From: Pinguiococcus pyrenoidosus | Taxonomy: Eukaryota; Sar; Pinguiophyceae; Pinguiochrysidales; Pinguiochrysidaceae | NCBI GenBank assembly: GCA_019677205.1 | Contig: JAAMXY010000127.1 | Location: 101,791-165,790 of the forward strand | Direction of reading: 5' to 3' | Length of the DNA stretch: 64,000 bases | Shown here: positions 1 to 9,695 of the stretch, piece by piece | Layout: each line of letters begins with the position of its first letter | Position numbering within the stretch: the first letter of the stretch is position 1 | Translations under genes and position numbers: made by a program | The notes under the pieces: generated by a model | The model's input: only the letters and a program-made list of their open reading frames with translations | What the model was told of the DNA's origin: nothing | Databases searched by the model: none

Positions 1-150
1 AGCAGCTCCCGGAGACGCGAGGAAAGCGCCGAGGACCGCGATCAACGTCAGGCGCCCATCGCCGTCTGCGGCTTCGGCTTCGCCGTCGAAGTACGTCGGC
101 CACACCGCGCGAAGTTCTCGAAGCTCTTCAGGATTCAGCTGCTCAGTCAT
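1..150 (-). CDS. N-terminal fragment of an EF-hand-like protein (runs off left edge)
   Basis: Reading the minus strand from the ATG at 150 gives 50 codons without a stop, starting MTEQLNPEELRELRAVW and continuing through FDGEAEAADGDGRLTL to the window edge. The order helix (LNPEELRELR), then an FD...DGDGRLTL loop, resembles the first EF-hand of calmodulin/centrin-type proteins (LTEEQ...F..FD.DGDG..T). The loop looks longer than a canonical 12-residue one. Only one hand is visible, so calcium binding and identity are inference. The rest of the gene lies outside the window. Confidence 0.45.
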   Translation of the reverse strand, partial: MTEQLNPEELRELRAVWPTYFDGEAEAADGDGRLTLIAVLGAFLASPGAA

Positions 151-1313
151 GGCTGCGGAGTCGCAGTCGAGTCCGCTTCGGAGAGCGCAGCCCAACGCCA
201 AACACGGCGGACTTCGGAAGCTGCGCTTCTCCCGCTTCCCGGGTATTCCGAGCCTGCGGCCTTCTGGGTCAGCGAGTTGTGCTTGTGTCCCTTTGCAAGA
301 GCCTTCCTTGGGATACTTCAGAGAACGTGCGGGAGAGAAAGGAGAGAGGAAAACGGCGAAGAATCGGGAGTCGGGAGAGAGATGCGGAGGATCTTTCGAA
401 CGAAAATGGCGGGAGAATCGCTGGCTAGGAAAAGTTTAAAGTATGAAAGATACTTATTAGAATGGAAGATGCTAGAATATTTAAACAAGTAAGTTCCTCG
501 AGCCAATGAGGTATCGTTTGCTGACGCAATTTGCCAAGTGTTCCTCCAAGTCTACGCGACATTAGCTTCAGCAAAGCCCTCTTCTCAACATTTTCTGACG
601 TAGAAAAACTGAAGATCCTGTAACGAGGATGCTTGGTGTCAAGGATGTAGCTCTTATAATTTAAAATAAATTAAACACATTACTACTCACAAATATGATG
701 TCAAGCATAGAGCTCCCCAGAGGCCCTTTTTGCACAGTTTCCCCCTTTTCGCTAAGTTCCGCCAACGTTCCGTCAGGCCTGACTCTCCTTCCAACGCCGT
801 CTGCCTCTGCGGTCTCTTGCACCAAGGGGTCTCACAACTCCTCCAAGCGCACTTTCCAACTGCCCTGCGCTCCCAGGACCCCCTGCCTCAGCCTCCCCAT
901 TGCGATGGGCTTCCACTATCACACTCCGGCCAAGAGGTGCGTGGCCTCCCGGGAGCTCCAGTCCTCCCTCCTTCTTCCTTCCTCCCTCCTTCTTCCTTCC
1001 TCCCTCCTTCTTCCTTCCTCCCAAGCCTTTGTCATGCCCGTGTTGCTAAAGCGCTTCCCCCGATGTTGGCAGGCTGAGAAGCCGGCGGCAGAAGCGCCGC
1101 AACAAGCGCCAGGTGCAGCTTCTGGCCCCGCTGCAAGCTGGATCCGCGACCTCCCCCGACCCCGTCGCCAAGAAGGACGAAAGGCCCTACCTCTTCAAGG
1201 CAAGCACCACGTACCACTCTGCACTGCACAATACAATCAGCATGGTCTAATTCGTCGCGTCGCTATTCGCCGTGTAAACACAGGTTCCCGGGCCACTAAG
1301 CCAGTCGAAGAGC
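151..1313. other. Intergenic region between two divergent genes, with an 18-bp minisatellite
   Basis: No convincing gene. About 430-700 is AT-rich, unlike the GC-rich genes around it. A plus-strand frame of 213 codons (695-1336) is low complexity and is driven by the CT-rich minisatellite. At 1069-1200, just after a possible acceptor (ttggcag), a frame reading KRRNKRQVQLLAPLQ...DPVAKKDERPYLFKA could be an isolated exon. I cannot connect it to a start or to the next gene. Confidence 0.4.
962..1022. repeat. 18-bp CT-rich minisatellite, 3 perfect copies plus part of a fourth
   Basis: The unit tcctccctccttcttcct repeats without change three times and then begins a fourth copy. It is polypyrimidine on the plus strand. 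It creates the false SSLLLP repeat in one reading frame. Confidence 0.9.
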
Positions 1314-3442
1314 ATGCCGGCACTGCAGCCTCTTGACGACCCGCGGACGCAGGAGCACCTCCGGCAGTACTACCACAAGCGAGTGCAGTCTGTGCTCGCT
1401 CCCATCGTCGAGAGTATGCTCGCGCAGGGTGTCACTGCTCCCGAGGAGTTTCTCGTCAGCTTCTTGGGCGCCAAGGATCCGCGGCTGGCCAAGGCCGCCG
1501 ACCGCATCAAGCAGAAGAAGATCCTGATGCAGCAGCGGCAAGCCAAGACGCAGGCGCTGAGGCAAGCCATCGATACGACGAAGCGTCAGATACGAGAGGC
1601 GCTGCTTCGGCAGGAAGATCGGCAACAGAGGCGCATGGAAGAGGAGGAGGTGAGTCTGGCAAAGAGCCCCAACAGAATGCCAAGTGCTTCGAGTGCCTCA
1701 CGACGTCTCTTCCGCAGCGGCGAAAGCAGTTCGTCATGCTGCAAGAGTCCGCAGAATGCTCGCGCCTAGCGAAGGATCGCCTCGTACAGAAGGATCCCGT
1801 TGCCGCCTTGGCTGGGTGCGTGAGCGTTCACGCCACCCAGCTGCGCTTTTCCTCGCGCTATGGCGTCGTCGCCGAGAATCTGTTCGAGAGGCGTTCTCAT
1901 GTGTCCGTGGCGAAGGAAAGCACAAGCTTCTCCTCTCGATATGGCGTTAAGCAAGTCATGGGCTCCACACCAGCTCGAGCTCTCAAGACCACGGCGAAGA
2001 GAGAACGGCCGACGGACTTTTCGCTGTTTGAGCATGTCAAGCGAATCCTCGAAAGCCAAGACGCCGCAGACCTCGCAGATGCGGTCGCGGAGATCGTGCT
2101 GAAGCGACGGCCCGATCTGCGAGCTGCCGTGGATGGTCTCATGCGCACGAAGCTGGCGCTTGCTGAGAAGAAGGCAGCGATCCTCAGGATCCAGGCCGGC
2201 TTCCAAGAGGCGCAAAGCGACATCGACACGGCGCTCGAGAAGCGCAGGGAGCGGCGGAAGAGAGTCGAGGAAGCACGCCAGCAGCAGAGGGGGGAGCTCA
2301 AGATGATTGCGGAGAAGCGCCCAGAGCTCCGCTCCCAGATTGCCCGCCTGCTGGATAGAGACGCGGCGGTTGCGCGAAAGGCGGCCGAGACCGAGGCCCT
2401 AAAGATGCAGACGCTCCGTGCCAAAGCTTCCCTAGTGTCTGCCCTCCAGCGCCAGGCAGAACGAGTCGCAAAACAAGACGAAGTCGCGGCGCTCTACGCC
2501 GCGTACCTCGGCGGACTTGCAGACCGCGAGGAAAGGCTTCGTGTCCTTCGTGCAGTTCGAGAGACGCGACCAGATCTGATCGCCAGGATCGACGCGGTGG
2601 AGGCCAGAGACGCTGAAGTCGAGGCCATGGCAGCTGCGACAAGCCAACTACAGGCGCAGCTGGACAACGCACAGATGCGCCTCCATCGAGCGCAACTTCG
2701 CCAGCAACAACGGCAGAAGGTCGCTCCTGATCCGACTGCCGCCACAAGCGCAAAGGTCTCGGAAGCTGAACTTGCAGAGCAGCTTCGGGCCATTGCTGCT
2801 CAAAGGCCGGAGCTCTCGCAGAAGATCGAAGAGATCTTTGCGCGAGAGCAGAAGCTATTGTCAATGAAAGAGCAGACGAAGGGTATCACGGAGGAGCTCC
2901 GAAAGACCACGGGCATGCTAGAAAACGCGACGGAGCGTCGTCAGCGTCGCGCGCCTGTGGCAGGCGGTGCTTCCTCTGGAGATGCCAAGAACCAGCCGTT
3001 AGACCCCTCCAAGATACAGGCATTGCAGGAGATCGCCAAGAAGCGTCCGGAGCTCGCGGACAAAGTCAAGTTCGTCCTGCAGCGCGACGACCTCCTGATG
3101 AAGAAGAAGGCCGAGAACGCCGAGCTGAGCCAGTCTGTCAACGACATGAACGCCAAGCTATCTGGTGCCATCAAGCGCCGAGCACTGCGGCTGAACGAGT
3201 CGGGACAAGAGACCGAGCCGCAGGATCCCAGCGGCGCAGGCGCCTTCGCGGAAATCGCGACGAAGCGGCCGGACCTCGGCGCCAAGGTCGCACAGCTCTC
3301 TGAGCGCGATACAAAGCTATCGCTGCAGCGGCGCAAGACCGAAGAGCTCCAACTGCAGCTGGACAAGGTGCTGCAGATGCAGCGCAGCGCCGACGAGCGT
3401 CGCGAGCTCCGCCTTGCGCAGCGGCAGGTTGCGGCGGCGTAG
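1314..3442 (+). CDS. DPY30-like domain plus tandem RPEL-module coiled-coil protein
   Basis: Exons 1314-1649 and 1718-3442 join in phase across a gtgagt...ccgcag intron, giving 686 residues from MPALQPLDDPR. Residues 15-55 (YYHKRVQSVLAPIVESML..., APEEFLVSFL) resemble the DPY30/RIIa dimerisation-docking fold common in radial-spoke and other axonemal proteins. From about residue 210 the chain is charged coiled coil built from six related modules of about 60-80 residues. Each opens with I-A-x-(K/Q)-R-P-(E/D)-L, followed by ..K(I/V)..L..RD..L, then a K/Q/R-rich helix ending in RR. I do not recognise a named orthologue. The docking domain and the other ciliary genes here make an axonemal scaffold plausible. 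Residues about 150-195 before the first module look unstructured and could hide a mis-predicted intron. Confidence 0.7.
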
Positions 3443-3568
3443 CGATCTATTTGGATGCAAAGAACGAAGGGGCTCGACTACAAAATCCAGACTTCTCGCC
3501 ACGGTACCATACGCTTGAGTCCCTCAAAACACGCCACAAATTCGCCCGCTACAGGACGCTCCGTCGGC

Positions 3569-4198
3569 CTAGCGCCGAGCTGCCTGGCGCTTCTGGTTCT
3601 CAATCCACGTGAGATGCTCGCGAAGGGCCGTCAGGCTGGAGGCCGGCAGTCCGATCGGCGGGTCCTTTGCACGCAACAGCACCTTAAGCTCCGAGAAGAG
3701 AAGAACATCCGTACACCCCTGAAAACCCGAGAAAAACGCAACGTACCCGGCCTAGCTCCGCATAGACTGCGTGGATTTTGCCCACCAAGCGCTCCTTCTC
3801 GTTCTTCTCCTTCATCTGCTTGCTCATGTACGGGCCCTGCTCCTCCTCCCGACGCCGCTCCAGCGCCGCCTGCGCAGCGGCGTCTCGCGCGGCCACGCCA
3901 GAAGAGCTGTCGACGCCTCCGCCGCCCAGGCTTCGCAGAAGAAGTGGTGAGGAGCTCGGAATCCCCGGAGGTGTCCTCTCGAAAAAGTTGCAGAAAGGCG
4001 CTCACCGAGTGCCCGCAGCGGTCCCCCCACTATTGCCGCCTAGCCTGGGCGCGTGAAGCAGGTTTGAGAGAGATTGGCGCAGTGTGAGGCGCGCTGTGGC
4101 GTCGTGTCTGTCCGCTACCTCTGTCCGCCGCCGTATCCGGAGTTGGGCGCCTGCGCGTAGCCGTCCTCCTCGTTGCAGCAGCTGGAGCAGCTGCCCAT
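3569..4198 (-). CDS. SVIP-like small p97/VCP-interacting protein with a VIM motif
   Basis: Three exons on the minus strand (4198-4119, 3930-3747, 3682-3569) join in phase into 125 residues. The N-terminus MGSCSSCC is a textbook N-myristoylation plus palmitoylation signal. Residues 42-52 (RDAAAQAALER) match the VCP-interacting motif R-x5-A-A-x2-R exactly, within a helix that runs on through ERRREEEQGPY and KQMKEKNEKERL. A lipidated N-terminus followed by a VIM helix is the architecture of animal SVIP (about 77 aa), which binds p97/VCP on membranes and inhibits ERAD. The C-terminal exon (VLLRAKDPPIG...NQKRQAARR) has no counterpart I recognise. The first donor (gtagcgg) is not a strong consensus. 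The motif and lipidation site are seen directly; the p97 role is inferred. Confidence 0.6.
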
Positions 4199-4874
4199 GG
4201 CTGTCTGGGGCGCGCGGCAGCGGCGGTGGAAAAGGGCCGGTGGGTGCGCTGTGGCGCGAAAGCCGCCGGGGATTTTGAGAGGATTTTCTGGATGTGACAG
4301 ATGGATCCGCGAAAAAACGACGCCGGAGTCTTCCGTGTCGCTCCGTCTGATTGCGCATGGTTTCTTGGGTTGCGGGTGTACCTGAGGAGAGATTTCGGCC
4401 CTCGCGATTGTGTCTTGGCATGAGATGAGCTTTGGGTCAGGTCGTTATTGTTGTTGTTTTTGTTGTTGTTGTGGTGATGGCGAAGAGAGCTTTGGTACTA
4501 TCATCGCACAGTGTTTGTTCTTCTTCCTTCGACATTCGATACAAGCTACGTCTCCGGGCAGGATCTACGGCGTCGGTGACGGTTGATGTCGAACTGAGGC
4601 CTCTCAGGTACCCGAAAGCTTCAGGAAGCGCCTGCTGCCTCTGCTTGAGTGCGTCAAGGGACACGAGAGACCTTGTTCGATCATCAAAGCCTCCAGCTAC
4701 GATCATCAAGCATATTGGCGGCGCTCCGTATCCAAAGTGCTTCGCAGTGGCGCCGCACCAGTGACCTAAGCATTCTTACATTGTATCTCTCTCGCGCGTC
4801 GGCATCGAGATCTCTTCCGCGAAATTCCTACAGCTCAAGCAAACAGGTACGAATCCTCCGATGCATCAAGGCCA
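4199..4874. other. Spacer upstream of the SVIP-like gene, containing a GTT microsatellite
   Basis: This lies between the start of the SVIP-like gene and the stop of the VHL-like gene, both on the minus strand. It must hold the promoter of the former and the 3' UTR of the latter. A GTT-rich tract occupies about 4443-4473. The open frames here are short and show no family resemblance. Confidence 0.5.
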
Positions 4875-5835
4875 TCACTGCAGCAGCGGCGTTGACGACA
4901 TCTCGACCACATGGCTAATGGGGATCTCGCAGGGTTGCAGCACCTCCACCGTGGCCGAGGGCTGCCCACCAGCGTCGCTGGTGATCTTCCACACATGCTG
5001 CGGCATCGTCTGCACCTTGACCGAGCTTTGCGACGGAATGCTCTCGTAGTCGATCTGGCGGCCATGGAAGCCCACCCACTGCAGCGCCACACGAAGCGGC
5101 AGGTCATTCCAGAACACCACGTCAATGTACTCCGCAGTGTCCGCCTCCACGCTTTGCTGGCGCTCGCTGACCACTCGGTACGACGGACCGTCCACCGTGT
5201 CATCATCCGTATCTGCCGCAGAGCGCTTTCTCGCGTCGACCAGCGGACTTGAGGCGTCGAAGTCACTGGACAGGTCATGACCGCGCTCGTTCTCCTTGTC
5301 CAACACAAATCTTTCGGAGCGGTCGGGAGCCACTGGAGACACATCTGGCGTCCAGCGCCAAGAGCCCGACCAGGCGCTGGAGTGCGGCGTACCACTGAGG
5401 TTCTTCAACGGTGTGGAAGATAGCGAGCGAGAGCTATCGCCTCGTAGCAGCTCCTGTAGAACATGGTCATAGCCGACCGCTCTGCCCTCCACGCGCGCGA
5501 AGTACGCGGCTTCGTACTCGTCTTCGCACTCCTCTGCGTACTCCTCTTCCTCCGGCTCCAGAAACTGCGCGGGACTCGCTGGCGCCGGAGCTCCGCCTGC
5601 CGAGTGCGGCGGTGAAGATGGTGGCGACTCGATGGCCTCTTCGCTGATGACATCCGTCGGAGGCGTCTCATGCCCGGGCTCCTTAACTTCCTCTGGCGGA
5701 ATCCGAAGATCGTGAGAGCCATTCTCACTGTCGCATTTTGGAGCGTCAAAGACGCTTTCCTCTCGGGTAAAACAGTCAAGGGACAGTTTTGGTTCCTTTG
5801 TTTCTGTGCTTTTTGTTTCTGTGCGTTTGGCTTTT

Positions 5836-5871
<36 letters not shown>

Positions 5872-5916
5872 NNNNNNNNNNNNNNNNNNNNNNNNNNNNN
5901 NNNNNNNNNNNNNNNN

Positions 5917-5953
<37 letters not shown>

Positions 5954-6047
5954 TTCTCTCTTTCTCTCTTTCTCTCTTTCTCTCCCTTATACTCTCCTTC
6001 CAGCTCCTTGGCTCTTGGGCTCGATCGGCTTTTGCGGCACTGGGCAA
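4875..6047 (-). CDS. pVHL beta-domain-like protein (5' end uncertain, assembly gap inside)
   Basis: An open frame of 390 codons, including 15-16 codons of N. The last 84 residues carry the conserved material: VVFWNDLPLRVALQW, VGFHGRQIDYESIP, then VQTMPQHVWKI. This follows the pVHL beta domain (V.F.N....V.L.W..F.G....Y..LP.G......Y.GH.W.F). The human hydroxyproline-pocket residues Tyr98, Ser111, His115 and Trp117 align with Tyr, Thr, His and Trp. No elongin-binding alpha domain follows; the chain stops at STPLLQ. The middle is acidic and Ser/Pro-rich (PEEEEYAEECEDEYEAA). The N-terminal RERERE run is only the GA microsatellite, so the true start or an upstream intron is unresolved, and fusion to the ubiquitin-like frame just upstream is possible. 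A role as a substrate receptor is inference. Confidence 0.55.
5838..5950. repeat. CT/GA microsatellite containing a 45-N assembly gap (5872-5916)
   Basis: Perfect (CT)n flanks a run of 45 Ns on both sides, so the true repeat length is unknown. The tract decays into tttctctc variants up to about 5984. On the minus strand it reads RERERE inside the VHL-like frame and may be intronic. Confidence 0.95.
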
Positions 6048-6069
6048 GAGAGCAAGGCAAGAGCAGTCT

Positions 6070-6477
6070 TCAGAAAGAGGGCGAACCTGAAGGTCGTTGG
6101 GGAGACTGCGCGTCGTCCGGCTCCGGCACCTGCACCCCCTGCTGCTCGGGAAGTCGTCGCACCAGCACCAGCACGGGTCGGGCGCCTTTCAGCCCGGCGT
6201 CCCGGAGGGACGCGTGGTCCTTGCAGATCTCCTTCCCGGCCGGCGTCCAAAGGCCCACTTCTGTAGAGGGAACGCCTTCCGCCACCGCCACCTGACGCCG
6301 AAGCAGCGCGACGGACGCTTGCGACTTGCTCTCCAGCTGGGTCAGTGGATAGCCGTTGGGGTCGATGATGTCCAAGATGAGCTGCTCGCCACCGCACTCC
6401 GCCAGCTCCCGCGCCACATTGAGCCGCTCGGCAAGGTTCCCGTGGCACTGGCAGGCGAACAGCTGGCCCATCGTCAC
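6070..6477 (-). CDS. Ubiquitin-like-fold protein with a probable N-myristoylation site
   Basis: 135 codons from ATGACGATG. Initiation at the second Met would expose MGQLFACQCHGN, a glycine-2 myristoylation context with nearby cysteines. Residues about 55-107 follow the second half of a ubiquitin fold: SVALLRRQVAVAEGVP as the helix, then EVGLWTPAGKEICKDHASL, then LKGARPVLVLVRRLP as the last strand (compare ubiquitin ...IPPDQQRLIFAGKQLEDG... and ...STLHLVLRL). There is no terminal GG, so it is unlikely to be conjugated; a scaffold or adaptor role fits better. The stop lies only 22 nt before the ATG of the downstream VHL-like frame, so the two may be one spliced gene. Confidence 0.5.
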   Translation of the reverse strand: MTMGQLFACQCHGNLAERLNVARELAECGGEQLILDIIDPNGYPLTQLESKSQASVALLRRQVAVAEGVPSTEVGLWTPAGKEICKDHASLRDAGLKGARPVLVLVRRLPEQQGVQVPEPDDAQSPQRPSGSPSF

Positions 6478-7029
6478 GCACTCGAACGCCGCCGCCCAAA
6501 CGCGCCCCCCAGTGGAGCAAGTGTACAGCCCGATACGGCTCGCGCCTCCGCGCTCGACTTACCAGTAACTTGGGAAATGGCGGGAAGTTGGACCTTTCCC
6601 GAGCGGTTCAATTGGTCCGCCGCAACGACCGAAGCGGGGTCGGACCAATGGCGTGGGGCGGAGTGGCCACTCCCGCGAGGGCCATTCGTAGAGGAGCTGT
6701 CAACCAGGCATCTCAGAGACCTGCCACAAGTTTGGATTGCGAAGCTGTAGAGTAGAGGCTCGGCAGCGTGTTCCCGACGCGATCGTCGCCTGCACAGATC
6801 CATTATCGAAAATAATTGCCGTTTCGATACTGAGCGATAGAGTCCGAACTTGGTTGGCCGGAAACGGAAAACCCCCGTTTAAACGCCGGAGGCTCTTTTG
6901 GCCATTTGCGTCTGCATTGCATTTGCATTTGCATTTGCAATGATGTCTTGCTGAGGGCCCTCCCGTGCAGCTGTGTTAGGCTGTGGTACAGCTGAAGCAT
7001 CCGCCGAAAGCGTGGTGGCCTGGAAGGCC
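6478..7029. promoter_or_regulatory. Divergent spacer with facing CCAAT boxes
   Basis: This separates the minus-strand ubiquitin-like gene from the plus-strand BTB gene. An ATTGG at 6610-6614 and a CCAAT at 6645-6649 face each other in a partly palindromic GC-rich context (attggtccgcc ... cggaccaat). This is a typical NF-Y-type arrangement. A tgcattt/tttgca-like run occurs at 6913-6940. No gene is visible. Confidence 0.4.
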
Positions 7030-7730
7030 ATGTCGGCGCCGGACATCTCCCGCCTGTGGGACCGCCTGGATGCCGAGGAGAAGCAGATGCTGCTGGAGCG
7101 GCGGCGCCTGCAGGACATCTGGCTGAAGATCAGCCAGATGCACAGAGAGAACGAGGAAGCGAGGGAAGCGTAAGTGGGCGGAGTCGTGGTGGGCGTCGCC
7201 AGCAAGAGCAGTGCAGCTGACGAGGCCCGATCTGCAGGATGGAGAAGGAGGCCAACATGACCTTCGTCCCGGGGGACACTCGCATCGTTCTGAACGTCGG
7301 CGGGCAGCTTTTCGAGACGACCGCAGAGACGCTGTGCCAAGATCGCTACAGCCTTTTGGCCGCCTTGTGCTTGAGAAGACCCGCTCCTCCCGTGCAGCAC
7401 AGGGAGCTGCCGGAAGGGAGGGGGAGGGCCTTCTTCATCGACCGCGACTGGTGGGTCTTCAATCCGATTCTGCACTTCTTGCGGACGGGCGTCCTTCCCA
7501 GTGATATGCAGCTGCTTGAGGAGTTGTATGCCGAGGCGTCCTTCTACCGCCTGCACTCGTTGCGCGTCGCGATCGAGACCCGCGCGAAGGACGCGGCATC
7601 TGCGGAGACGCCCCTCGAGTGGCCGGTCCACGGAGGCGCTCACACGGTGCCGGGCCGCCGAGGAGCTCAGCGGGAAGCCTATCGCCTGGCGGATCCTCAC
7701 CACTTCCTCTCCGATGCGGCGTGGCGATGA
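7030..7730 (+). CDS. KCTD/Kv-T1-type BTB domain protein
   Basis: Exons 7030-7169 and 7238-7730 (gtaagt...ctgcag) give 210 residues. An in-frame upstream ATG at 6973 would add 19. The first exon is helical (SRLWDRLDAEEKQMLLERR). The second carries a T1-type BTB domain: IVLNVGGQLFETTAETL, SLLAAL, then FFIDRDWWVFNPILHFLRTG and ELYAEASFYRL, the usual VNVGG...FETT...L / FIDRD...F..IL.FLRTG / EA.FY.L order. KCTD proteins assemble as pentamers, often as Cullin-3 adaptors; that role is inferred from the family. The segment between the first and second BTB halves (LRRPAPPVQHRELPEGRG) is longer than usual. The C-terminal 50 residues are unrecognised and may be altered by a missed intron. Confidence 0.7.
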
Positions 7731-8151
7731 CAGTGCCCCAGGCTCGGCGCGCAAGCCTTGCCAGGAGCAACCTCGCCGACAGCTCCAGAGAGTACCAGAC
7801 AAGGAACTGGATTTTTCGCTACGCATCTCATGTGTTCCGGATCCTTGTTCACAGGCATGTTAGACAGAATCCCCTTTTGGTTGCCCCGCTATTCAGCAAC
7901 TGACACATCTCTTCGAGTGCCATTTCCGCCACGGCTTGGTATTCGACCCGTTTCACGTTGCTGTCAATCAACTCGCTCGCGCTGCACGGTCTAATCTCCA
8001 CTACGCCTATCCGGACGACTCGACTCTAGCTTTGTCAAGATCCCTGACGCCCGCCTGCCCGGTCAAGACGGTGAGCCCTCGGGAGCGCGGCAGCAGGTCG
8101 CGGAGGTGAAACCCATACCGGCATCTCCCCAGCCACTGCATGTCGTACCAC
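7731..8151. other. Convergent 3' spacer
   Basis: This lies between the stop of the BTB gene and the stop of the Mpv17-family gene on the opposite strand. I see no gene, repeat or RNA structure beyond short shadow frames. Confidence 0.5.
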
Positions 8152-9695
8152 CTACTTGTTCCCGATGAAGGACAGGAAGATGTTGTATCCAATCTGGATC
8201 GTGTTGATGTAGAGCAGCCGCTACAAGACGAAGGGAGCGGCGTGAGGAACGAGGCGCCACGGGGTCTTGCATTTCTCGTCCACGCGTCGCTCACCTGGGA
8301 CGACGGAATGAAGCGGAAGTTGATGGTGTGCGCCGGCACCCAGACGGTCCAGCTTCCAACAACAGCGGTCTTCAGGTCACGCTGAACCTGAGCAGGAGAA
8401 GCCAAACGAGTGAGGAAGCTCCTCTGCCACAAGCGGGGCTGGGCAGCTTGGCGAGCACTGCTAGCCCACCTTCGCCTTGATATCCGAGATGCTGTCGCCA
8501 GCAGTCAGTCCCATGTAGGAGAAGAAGATCGTGGCAAAGACCGGGTTGAAAAGGGCCTAGGCGGAAGGCCACAAGCAAGCTGAGCGATGCGTGCGCGGGC
8601 GATCAGCGAAGCGGGCTTTGGGAAGGGCAGCGAGACCTGATCGATGCCGACTTTGGTGGCGACCGTGGCAGCATTCGTTCCGGGGAGAATGCCGTCGATG
8701 TAGCCTGTGGAACACGTGGACGAGATGGGTGAGGTCGGTCATCGCCGCCATGCTGGGGAGAAAGACGCAAACACAAGGCTCGCAGGACCTACCGTAGAAG
8801 AAGTGCCCCATAGATCCGTGAAGAAGAAATCCGAAGCTAGCGAGGCGCGCCATACGCTTCCAGTCGAACTCCTCCACCTGAACGGCGGCACAAGCTCGTG
8901 AGTGTCGGGCGTCCTCGGAGCGGCTCTTGCGAAGATGGCGCGTCCCATACCTTCTCGACGAACAGCTGTGCGAGGATGTCGCCAAGGGAGAAGCCCACGA
9001 GCGACGTGAGGCACTTCACAATGAGGGGATTCGCCTCCAGCGCCGCGTTGTACGCCGCCCAAAGGCCTCCACCGCTGTCGTATCCGAGGCACACATGGTC
9101 AGGTACCCCCATCGGCCCCCCATCGCTGCCCGACCACAAGGCCGTCTCTGTCTGCGTAAGCACTTACGAGCCCTTGGGAGTCTCATCCGGCTCAGAGGGC
9201 GGCATCTCGGACATGCCACGGCGGGTGTTCTTCCGGCCGCCGTTGCCGTTTCCATTGCCACTGCCGAAGATGCCGCCAGCGCCAAAGTTGCCATTCCTCT
9301 AAAGCGCAATTTCGAGTTGGATAGAAGGACGCGTCAGGCGAGAGGCACGCGCTTCGCGCTTCTCCAGGTCAAGGCTTCCCCACGTCCCACACGCTCCTCA
9401 CCTTGTTGAAAATGCTGAAGATGCCGCGCTTCACGCCCGCGCCGCTGATGCGACCGTGGCGAAAGCCACCGAGGGCCTTTGGATTGCAAGAGAAAGTCCA
9501 CCAAATTTCGGTTCATCGTGAGGCTCCACGTCTCTCTTCCACTCCGCCTGGGGGCCCTCTCGGGCCCCGCAAGCTCGAAGGCCAGAGCTGTTTCTCGCAA
9601 GCGTTTCCACGTACCATGGTGACCGGCTTGGTCGTCGTGAAGGCATTCGCGGTGACGAAGAGGCCTATCAAGGCCACAGCAGCAAGCTTCATCAT
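8152..9695 (-). CDS. Plastid-targeted Mpv17/PMP22-family membrane protein
   Basis: Nine exons (9695-9615, 9476-9402, 9298-9168, 9074-8951, 8877-8793, 8704-8637, 8556-8470, 8387-8295, 8220-8152) join in phase to 270 residues. The N-terminus MMKLAAVALIGLFVTANAF is a signal peptide with an ASAFAP-like cleavage site, the mark of import into a complex plastid. A Gly/Asn-rich linker (FGSGNGNGNGG) follows. The mature part has the family landmarks in order: LWAAYNAALEANPL, SLGDILAQ, FDWKRMARLASFG..LHG, GILPG, KVGIDQ..FNPVF, LKTAVVGSWTVWVPAHTINF..IP, and RLLYINTIQIGYNIFLSF. Mpv17/PMP22/Sym1 proteins are four-helix membrane proteins of peroxisome, mitochondrion or plastid, with channel activity proposed. 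It shares its upstream region with ispG. Confidence 0.85.

Noticed and set aside
695-1336. 213-codon plus-strand frame with SSLLLP repeats
   Set aside because: Repeat is produced by an 18-bp minisatellite; no homology, and it overlaps the start of the DPY30-like gene in another frame.
4432-4764. Val-rich MGQVVIVVVFVVVVVM frame that looks like a membrane segment
   Set aside because: Produced by a GTT microsatellite in a spacer; no support downstream.
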